Part shown: positions 24,452 to 35,500 of the stretch, in pieces
Position numbering within the stretch: the stretch's first letter is position 1
Layout of the letters: the number at the start of each line of letters is the position of its first letter
Assembly: GCA_035048495.1 (NCBI GenBank)
Contig: CM068540.1
Location: 12,074,829-12,138,828 of the forward strand
Reading direction: 5' to 3'
DNA length: 64,000 nt
Source: Euptelea pleiosperma
Taxonomy: Eukaryota > Streptophyta > Magnoliopsida > Ranunculales > Eupteleaceae
Notes under the pieces: generated by a model
The model's database searches: none
Told to the model about the DNA's origin: nothing
What the model saw: only the letters and a program-made list of their open reading frames with translations
Program-made: the position numbers and the translations under genes

Positions 24452-27400
24452 CTGCATCCGAATCAAGAAGCTATGACCATAAATTATATTGCAAAGGAAA
24501 ATAGAATGAAAATCTCATCAAAGGTATCCTGAGCGTCAGGGTTCGTACAAGGATAAACTAAAAAAACCACCTAAAAATCATATTAGTGGAGCGAGCAAGT
24601 ATAATATGATTCAAATGCACAAAGGTTTGAAATAAAAATCAATAGCACATTTTGAGATGTATAACATAATATAGAATGTTTAATCTAAACTGGTAACAAA
24701 TAGAATGTACAATGTAGCATGTGCTAACCTGGCAATATCACCGATGCAAAATACAAATAACTAAGAACTTGACTACCAATAAAGCTTAGTGTCACGGACC
24801 TAGTCTTCGACCCTTGCTAGAGACCGTGCGGCACTCGAGTTAGCACTCCTTGCTTAACTCAAGTCAGCCTTTCCTCCTTGATCACTTAGGACTTTGCCTT
24901 GCCTAAGAACTTAACCTACTCAAGGAGCACACAAGGACACAAGAGAGCTCTTTAGAGAATGGGACTTGTATTGCTCAACTCTGGATTACAAGATTTCCCC
25001 AGGATCTTCAGGATGATTACAAATGAGGGGACTTGCCCCTTTATATAGGCTTCAAGCCTTATTCTAGAATTCTCCATACTATTCTACCAAAGAATCTCTA
25101 GATATTTCCCCTAGGAACTATCTAGAATATTTACATATAATACATGGGTAGAGATTCTCTAGAACTCTCATGAGTATTCTAGACTCTTCTATCTTCTAAG
25201 GCTCTCTACCATACTCTAGGGTCCTCTAGAAACTTCCAAAGCACTATAGACTCCTTGAATCATAACCGGGCTTGGCTATGGGCTTGGAACGGGCGTCGTT
25301 GGCAGGCTTAGATCGGGCTTCGTTGGTGGGCCTGGATCAGGCCCAACTAGTGACCCCGTGACATTAAGCTGTGTTTGATTGCTCGGAAAATTTTCCCGAG
25401 AAAATACATCTTGGATATGCCTTAAACGGCTGATTGATTGCAACTGAGAACACATATTTCAATCATGGTGGAAATGAATTCTCACCTATCTGGATGGGAA
25501 ATAAATTCCGGGCTTAGTAGGAAAATTATCTAGATTTAAATGGCTTGTTAGGGAAAATTATACAGATTTATTCTGGCTATCTAACAATGGACAGTTGTGT
25601 TTTCCTAGGAAAAATTGCATTTTCCCACTTTGTAATCAAACACGGCCTTACATCAATAAATACAAAGATTATCCTGATTTAGGAACATAAGGCATGTTTG
25701 CAGGAGGATCATACAAGGATCTCCATTATATTTGAGTTTATTAAAAACGAAGGACCAAAGATTAAAGGGCAGGGTGGTGATGTTAAAGGACTTAGGTGGT
25801 GTTCTGAATCACTGAACAACTTCAGGATGCAATGATGCCTCAGATCTCAAAGTCAGTCAATATTCAGAACTTTAGACATGACTTGCATTGACTACGATGT
25901 GCACTGACAGATGATTAACCATTTTGCCTGTTTGTACATCTCATATAAAAACAGAAAAATACTCGCTTTTGGACTCTAATCCCACTTGTTCACCATCTAA
26001 TCCCTGGATTCTCCTTTTTTGTGTTCACAGCAAGAGAAATGCTTTGCTTTACTTTTAGGTGGTGTTTGGAAGCAGGGAAGGAGGCATTTCCATGACTATC
26101 AACTTTTCCCATTTTTGAATGTGTAGGCTGTTGTTCTCTCATACATACCAAGGAAAGAAGGCTCTTCATCAACCACATTTCATCCTTCACTATTTGGACA
26201 AGATATAATAAATCGGGATAGTGCTTCCTCACTTCTAAACACACACTTGGTGTTGCTTCTGTATCACCATGCATGCAAAATGAACTAATAAACCATTCCG
26301 ATACTTAAAAGAGCTTTTATTTTTCTTCTTTCTTCCAGCCAGACTAGTATACAGATAAGATGAAATTCCCTGAAGATCCTGGACACACAGTCTACTTGGT
26401 AAAGAGTAAAAAAACTATAAGATCTAATGTTTAAATCCAAATCTGCAGGCAATGATATCTTACAAAATTTTCTAGAGAAATACCTACTTCTCTTGAAGAT
26501 AGCATTGAATCATACATAAACGAAACCAAATTATTTCAAATATAGGCCCAACTCACGCGTAACTAAAATCTAACAGCTCAGTTCCATAAACCTACTCATT
26601 CAAAACAAAGCAAACACATCACAGAATTATTATATCATTCCAACATTATTGTTGCCGTAATCAAAGCAGTGCCCAATATGCCCCTCGAAATATCAGAATT
26701 GATCAGAGCTACAATTGTACATCATACATGTAAAGAACTCAAACGTGACACAATGGTATTCTATAAAGATATTATGACAATACAGCAGTTGTCATTGATC
26801 AAGGAAATCCCAACAGAACTCGAGTTTTTGGTGCGATAGCTTGGGAATTGACAGTTAAAGTTTGCTAAAATAATCTCATTAGCTCCCTCTGCCAAATTGA
26901 ATTAACAATGTAAAAAACCAAGCGTCGAACTGCTACACATTTGCACCAATTTGCATTGCTCAGTGAATCATAATATATTATCATTATCATCATTGCCTTA
27001 TCCCAACCATATAAAAATCGGTAACACAGATCTTGTTCCCCGCATTCCATTCGATCTAAAGCCACATTTTCTGTTAAAACCTGAGTCTTCAAATTGCACC
27101 AGAGTAGTCCTCATTGGTACCGCTATTCATCTTAGTTGTACAGGACTAAACCATCTCAATCGACCCTCCTATAGTAAAAAAAATGACAACAATCTTCGTA
27201 CTGGTAGGAATTCCTTCTAAAACCCAAATTACCCACCAAAAGATTAAAAAAAATAATTGAAGGAAAACTCTTTCCTCAATACATTCTTTTTTTAAGCAAA
27301 CGAGATGTTTGCACTTAGGCTGCTTTTCGGATTGTGGTAACACATGCTTATAGCTTATTGCGATAAGCCATGGATAAGCAATATCAATAGCTTATTGCAT

Positions 27401-30400
27401 TGCTTTTCGGGTTGGGCTTTTATTGATACTTAGGGTATGACTGGACGATTGTCATTTAATCGATTAATAAAAGACTAGATGGTTATTTTTTACATTTTAA
27501 AATTTTTATAATAGGTTTAATGGTCATATATAGTTTATTAATCAATAGCGGGGAATTTTATGTAATATGGACGTTTTACTTAAGTTTAAATTTCGACATG
27601 TGCTAAATAAAAGTGTTGGGCACATGAGTCAAAGGCCAAAAAATACTATCACAACTACTTCTCCTTAACCCGCAAAAAAGGTTGTTTTGATCTGTTTTCT
27701 ACCTCAAAGGTTGTGTTTGACATTGCAAAAAATTGCTTTTTGGCTTATTTTCCGGGTTTTACGGTTTGAATTAAATAAGAACAGCCGTTTTTGCGAGTCA
27801 AGGATAAGCAATTTTAAAAGTACATTTGGCTTTTGACTTGCTCGCCCAATACTCTTATTTAGCACATGTTGAAATTCAAACTAAGTAAAACTTCCATAAT
27901 ACCTGAAATTCCCTTATATTCATTAGACATTGTAAATCACCACTAAACATGTTATTAAACTTTTTAAATGCCAAAAATAACCGTTTAGCCTTCATTAACC
28001 GAATGAAATGAGAAATCATCTGGTCATACCCAAACCTAATATCCATAAAAGCCTGACCCGAAAAGCAAGAAGTGACGAATATTGTTTATCCACAACATAA
28101 CGGGATAAGCTATAATCCCAGGTTACCACAATCAAAAACACAGCCTAAAACCCAGAAAATAAGCCAAAAAGCAACATTTGACTTAGTTTCCACAATGCCA
28201 AACGCATACATATAGTCCTTTCTCAACTTCTTCCAAAATCTCCCTTCTCCTTTGTGTTTCTGAAATCAAATAGTTAAGGGGAATTTTAACAATAACTCAG
28301 ATGGAGTATGATAAATCAACTAATGGCAGGACAAAACACTTCATTACCACATTTGCTGCAAATAGCCCAAAATAGCAAATGACCAAACACCCTATTTTAC
28401 AAATGCTTGTGCTACATGCTCTGAAGCTCATCAATGACATGTAGTGTACTCACGACAGTAAAGGTCAATCCAAAATTGCATTTCATTGCTAATTGACACA
28501 AATGAACCATCATCCACAAACACTAGTCCTATACAGTGGCCATGTGTCTAACTGTAATCCTTCATTCCACACATTGTTTTATCAACAACCAAACTCACCA
28601 ATTCCATTTCTTTGCAAAAAAGAATGAAAGCAGGTAGCTCACAAATTAAAAACTACCCAGGTATACTTTGCCCAATGGCAGGAACATTCGGCAGCCCAAT
28701 AACGGAGAATTTATTGATTGATTTTTAGTAATACGTACCCACCCTGATACTAAATTATTTGAGTGACAGGGTAAAGATAAATATGACTGGATAAGTGACT
28801 CGAGTCAACTCAGTCAAACGAATTAATAGTTTCATAGCTTTGTTATAAACTGTAAACCTAATTAAGAACCACCAATCATAACAGCACGTAAATTTCAGTC
28901 TCAAAGACTTGTTTTTTTGTTTATAAGTCTCTCATAGACTTGTATCCAGTTAATCACATAAAACAAGAATGAGATTCTCAAACTTCTGATCTCAATTCAG
29001 AGTAAGACAACAGATCAAAGAAAATATATTACATAATTTGCTTTGAAATCACTTCCTATTTAAAATTTCCCATCCATTCATAAAAGCGCACGATAAAGCA
29101 AGACCCAGTACACGACAACAAAGTAACAATTAATCTCTCTTGTTCTTGTAGCCATATATGTCAACATTATTAGTCATCTACCACAAATTCTTCACGTAAA
29201 TTTTCATTTTACGTTTCAATTAACAAAGAATTTCACAATCACAGTTGTACCTAAATATTTTTTTTGAAAGCTTTCAGCTTTTCTTGTTTTACTTCCACCT
29301 ACACCGTGGAACATAAAAGCTCAAGGCCCAGTGCAAATCTTACAAGCATAAACTACTTAATGCTGCTACATTACCAACTAATAACAATAACCTTCGAGTG
29401 GCTTTCTACAGTAGTCAAACTCAAAGACTGCCCAACCAACTCAACTTGGTATAACAATTGTAATTCCTCAGAATCTTTCTCCTTTTCTTTTGTATAATTA
29501 CTTGCAGTCATAAGTGGTAAAGCATCATTTGACTGTAGTATACTGATTTGTGTCATCATCTACACTTCTGTATTTTGACAGATCTAGATCCAAAATATCT
29601 TTCTCATCTAAGTTCACTACTTCCTCTCACAATAGTGTTTGCATTTTAACGCCTGCTAAACATTATTGATTATCTGCAATAACTCTTCTCCACAAACGAT
29701 AGCACGTTGACTACCCAACCGTACGGTGTGGGGGTATGGAAGGATATATCGAAAATGAGGAACGACACAGAAATGGGAGTAGCTTCAAAGTGGGTAATGG
29801 CTCTCAAGTGAGATTTTGGAAAGACACATGGTGTGGGGTCCGATCATTAGCGAAGTCTTTCCCTTCTATCTACGCCCTCTCCAGTCGTAAAGGTGCTACG
29901 GTCAGAGATATGGCTTCCAGAGACAATGGTCTTCTTTCTTGGAATTTAGGGCTCAGGAGGGGTATCAATGATTGGGAAGTGGAAACTGTGGCAACTCTTA
30001 TGAATAGACTGAAAGGGTCTCATCTTGTTGACGGGGCTGATGATTTGAGGTGGTAGAACCACGATCTCGAAAGGAGATTTTCAGTCAAATCTCTCTTCTC
30101 TATGCTTAGAGGGGCCGGTCCTAGAAGCTTTCCAGCCACGCGTCTATGGAGCACTCCAATCCCCTCCAAAGTTATCTTCTTTTCTTGGTGTGCCATGCTT
30201 GACAAGATCCTTTCTGCGGAGAATCTTAGAAAACGGGGATTCCAAACCCCTAGTAGATGCAGTCTGTGTTGCCGTGACGAGGAGACTACTAACCACACAC
30301 TCATCCATTGCTGTGTGGCTAGAGAGATTTGGGAGCGCTTTCTTTAGCTTTTTGGGGTCTGCTGAGTCTTTCCGTATTCGGTGTTTGACACTCTTAGTGG

Positions 30401-32107
30401 ATGGTCTTCTAAAGCTTTTTCAGCTAGTGGTCGTACCTTGTGGAGAATTGCCCATTTCGCAATCATTTGGGAAATTTTGAAGGAAAGAAATCGCCGAATC
30501 TTCGAAGACAAAAAGATAAGCATTGAAGAGATCGTCATGAATATCAAAGCTACTATGTACTACTGGGAATCAACCATTACAGATCTTAAGAGGTTCAGAT
30601 TTGACGACTTCGTATGCCGGTGGGATCTTTTGGTTTCTTAAGTTTGTCCCTCTTGCTTCCCTTGGTTCGTTGTGAAAGGGGTTTCTTTTTCTCTATTTTG
30701 TCTCCTCTCTTATGTTGTGTACAGCTTTTTGGGCTCCCTCAGCCCTCCTTTTAATATATATATTCTCTTACCGATCAAAAAAAAAACAAAACAGTTGTAT
30801 CTAAATATTTTTTCGAAAGCTTTATAAGTTTTTCTTGTGTTACTTCCACCTACACCGTGGAACATAAAAGCTCAAGGCCCAGAGAAAATCTTACAGCAAA
30901 AACTACTCAATGGTGCTACATTAACAACTAATAACAATAGCCTTCGAGTGGCTTTCTACAGTAGTCAAACTCAAAGACTGCACAACCAGCTCAACTTGGT
31001 ATAACAGTTGTAATTCCTCAGAATCTATCTTTCTCCTTTTCTTTTGTATAATTACTTGCAGTCATAAGTGGTAAAGCATCATTTGACTGCAGCATACTGA
31101 TTTGTGTCATCATCTACACTTCCGTATTTTGACAGATCTAGATCCAAAATATCTTTCTCATCTAGGTTCACTACTTCCTCTCACAATAGTGTTTGCATTT
31201 TAACACCTGCTAAACATTATTGATTATCTGCTTCCTTAGATCATCTGCTGTTTTACTTTACCCCCTCTTACAAAGAGGATTTCTTGCAATTGCACATTCC
31301 TTGTGATATACTATGCATGGCAGATTTCTTGCAATGGTACATTCCTCGTGATATACTATGCATGGAAGATTATACCCATGAAATAACCTTATCAAAAGAG
31401 GAATGCAAAATAGTACATTCCTCATGTCAAAAGTACAAAATATGGTCGACTTATTCACCTCAAAACATTTATAGACAGTTGTTAGATACCTTCCAGCTCA
31501 CTTTAAACAAGGAAGCATAGGGTCTGGATAACACTATAAATTATAATGAATGATTTATTATCTAACACTATGTATGAAAATTTAATGGTCAAATAGGGGC
31601 TTATGAACGGCCTGGAATTCCATTCTATTCGATCAATGTTTTGAAAAGGGCAAGGCGTAAAGGAGGCAAACGATAGGTGAGGCATAAGCCTTTTTTTATA
31701 GGTACAAGGAGAGTGAGCCTCAATTGTTTTGCAAGAATTTCCTAAAATTTCTACAGAAATAAAAACAATTTTAAAAAAAAAGTCAACTTCTGAAACAAAA
31801 AAGAAATAATCTTTTCTTTTTTTGATAAGTGAACAAAAAGAAACAATCTTGTTAGCTCTTCTTTTTTATGATTACCTTAACGAGTGACAATTCTAAGCTA
31901 AACACATAATGTATCTAGTTATATCAACATTCAATAGTTAAAAGGAGTATATATATACATGCATGCATTCTGAGCCAAACACACAATGTATGTATATGTA
32001 TATATACCAGTTAGTAGGCTCCTGCCCCCATTCCCTAAGGATTTGCCAGATATCAGACTCTGCAGAAGGGCAATCTAAAAGGATTTAGTCTTTATATAAT
32101 ATATATA

Positions 32108-32155
<48 letters not shown>

Positions 32156-32545
32156 CAGGATCGGGGGACAACTATTTCATACAACATTTTTTACAACAAT
32201 TTCGGTGTACCCACATGGAAGATGAATCAATAGCTGATTTTTGGTGAGGATGATCTCCTCATCATATAGATCACCCCTACAAAAAATCAGCACATTCTGA
32301 AAATTCTAACCCCATCAAATGTGGTTTTCAAGTTAACAATAAAAATAGACAGTCCATAATTCTTCAACTTGTAAACCAATCTATGAATATTGGATTGATT
32401 TGAATTTTTGTGAAGATGATCTCCTCACTATAGAGCACATCTTCGCCAAAAATCACCCCATTCCAAGACTTCTAATTTATACATTGGCTTGTGCAAATTT
32501 TTGTTGTCAAAAGTGTTGTATGAAATAGTTGTCCCCCGATCCTGA

Positions 32546-32584
<39 letters not shown>

Positions 32585-35500
32585 GGGGGAACCACATACA
32601 TATGAGTTACGAGCTGATTTTTTGTAACTTATGTCCATTGTATTAGTCTTTTTCATAGCGAATTTTCAACCATGGATTTCTAACATTATTGGAGTACTCA
32701 GATTCAAAAGTTAGGAATCACTAATCAAACCCATTTTTGTCTTGTAAACCCATCTAGGGATGGGCCAAACATCCATACAGTCAATAGCCTCTAATAGTAT
32801 GGCACGTGGCTCATTGTTGGTCCATCAACTTTTATTTTACTTTCACAAGTTGAAATGCTAAAATGTTGAATGACCAAAACAACCCTATAAAGTAAAAAAA
32901 TTAAAAAAAAAATGAAAGAAGAAATGTTTGTAGATTTAAGGAATTTGACAGCCATATTAGGAATAAGAATTTTTTGATTTTTTAATAAACTTACATGCCA
33001 AATAATTTTTTTAAAAATAGATATTTTAGTGAGCCACACGCCTTGATCATAAGCTTGACCACTTCAAGGTGCTTTGGGTGCGCCTTGTGCCTCAGTGCGC
33101 CTTGACTATAGACCGTATAATAGCATAATATTATAAACCACGGGTTAGAGCAACAAAAAAAATTGAAGTTTTTCAAATACAACAACTTAAAATTGCCAGC
33201 ACTGGTATGAGCATGAGAGTTTAACACCCCTGACACAGGAATTAAAAGGTATAAAAGGTGCCATGCGCCTTCTTTAAAGCCTTAATGAATGAGCCTTACA
33301 AGATTTTATGCTTTTGTTATAAACCTCATGGCATCTTGGAGAAACCTCGCCCCCAAGTCGAGGATCAAGGCATAAGACTTTAACACCTTTTAGAACATCA
33401 ATAATAATAATGTCATAAACTAAGTTATAATTCATAACCCAATGTGAACCAAACCATAATCCATAGTTTCCATACAACCAATTAACCATTATCCTTAGTT
33501 CTATACAACCATTTTTTCTAGAAAGGAAAGCAAAGAATACTTTGATTAATGTGAGTATTTTTATTGCTTTCCACAATAAATATGACTGGGAAGGTATGAT
33601 AAAGAAGTGAAAAAAATAATTTTTAATGATCTATTAACCCAATTACTATGCACAATCAAGGTTTAAGCCTTGAACGTGCCTCACATCTTGGGCTTATGTC
33701 TCGACTAGGTGAGGCTTAAACCTCTTGTATTTCAATCGGGGCTAAACCTGTGCACCTTGCCTCAAGGTGTGCTTTTGAAAACCATGCCTAGAATCAACTC
33801 AACTCCAATTTATATCTTAAAAAGAATATAAAAAAATATATATATTAGTATGAATTCCAGTATTTCATTTTCAGGTCTGATCTATGTAAAATCAGTTTAT
33901 GACACTATTATGTAGTCTTAAACACTGATTCCCACGTCTTTCGATGTCTGACTCCCACAATCTTGATATGACTACATGTTCGTAAAAGTTTATTCCATAT
34001 GTCGAGATTTTTATTTTTTTTTACTTCATAATCAATTATATAACAAATAATAGCTGAAAACAAAATATTTCAATAAATTAAGGTTTGTCTAAAACACTGT
34101 CAAATTGAAAATCGGAGTGTCGTTATTAAATAGGATATAACCCATTTGAAGACACTATTGACTTGCAAAATACCAGTTGAGCCAAGAAGGAAACATCACA
34201 AAGGATAACAAGTCAGACCACTGAAAAACATAATAAAAGGATCGTCTTTGTCAGATGCATATCTTCCCATGAGGCTACTTCTCCTAAATATTGCAGAATG
34301 TGGTGTGTGAGTTCTTCAAAATAGGTTGAGTACCTGTTTCGACAAATGCTGGATTGCAGAATTTGCATGGGCTCCTATCCAGTGCCGGGATTTTAGGGTC
34401 AAGGCAGCAAGGGGGAAGAAAAGAAAAAAAAAAGGGGGAGGGGGCGCAAACCTAACTGAAAGGGCTTTTTTGGGAAGTACATATATATATATGGATTTTA
34501 GAAGTTGAGGGCCCCTATGCAGTGCGGGGATTTTAGTCCAGGGGGGCAAGGCAGCAAGGGGGGAGAAAAGAAAAAAAGGGGGAGGGGGCGCAAACCTAAC
34601 TGAAAGGGCTTTTTGGGGAAGTACAGATATCAAAGAGAATTTTGTGAATAAGGTGATAAATTCCAATATAGGGTACAATTACAGCACAAGTTTTTTCATG
34701 TTGGTTGCAAGGCAATTCCTTTATCACAAGCTGGTCAAAAGTATCTGAATATCTCTTTCCACTATACACAATTTTTTTGACTAAGTGTAGACTTTATTAG
34801 GGGCCTGAGGCCAAAAACCGGATTGATTACAAAAACCTAATAAGTCGAGAAGACCTACTTGAGGTGTAACTATATTATACACATAATTTTCTATTTCAAG
34901 AAATATTTAAAATTAAAGTGCTGTATTTGAAAACGCAAATAGAATCAACAAAAGGTTATAATCTTAGGTACGTTTCAGTCCGACTCTCAATTTAACTAGA
35001 TGATCAGCCACACCACAAAGCCATAAAATAATGAAAGATAAAAATTATTGGAATAGGTACACAAGTCCACTTTAGTAATAAGTACAAATTTTAAACTAGC
35101 TAATCTGAATATGGATAGTTCACTTACTCCATTCGATTGTTAAAAACATATTAACCACCCAAGTAAGGTAAGTCATGAGAAAACAAATACTTCACTTAGG
35201 ACATTTCTTATCAAGAAACACACTTGCAACCATTTTTTGCTGGAAAAAAAAACATGTTCTTTTCATTGCTAGACACACAACTACCCCTCTCTACAATAAA
35301 AAAAATAGGGTTCAGCAAAGGGATACAATGTGGTTTTTACGACATATAAAACTATAGAAACTTAAGTGTTAATTAAAATAAATCCACGCGCGACCTATTA
35401 TCAGCAATAAATGAAGTATTAGTTCTGTTTTGATGATGCTTCCAAACTTGCAACACTCAAGAATTTGAACCTCATATCTGAATTCTGTTTTGATCTATAA

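Larger units (their letters stand above)
31638..33795. mobile_element. Possible DNA-transposon remnant with GGCGC/AAGGC-rich ends
   Basis: The left end has TGTTTTGAAAAGGGCAAGGC. The right end, in reverse complement, has TGGTTTTCAAAAGCACACC. Stretches near 33040-33110, 33260-33370 and 33660-33790 are full of short motifs such as GCGCCTT and GCCTCAC in both directions. This looks like the subterminal repeat pattern of an hAT-like or related non-autonomous element, but no duplication or transposase was found, so the limits are weak. Confidence 0.3.
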
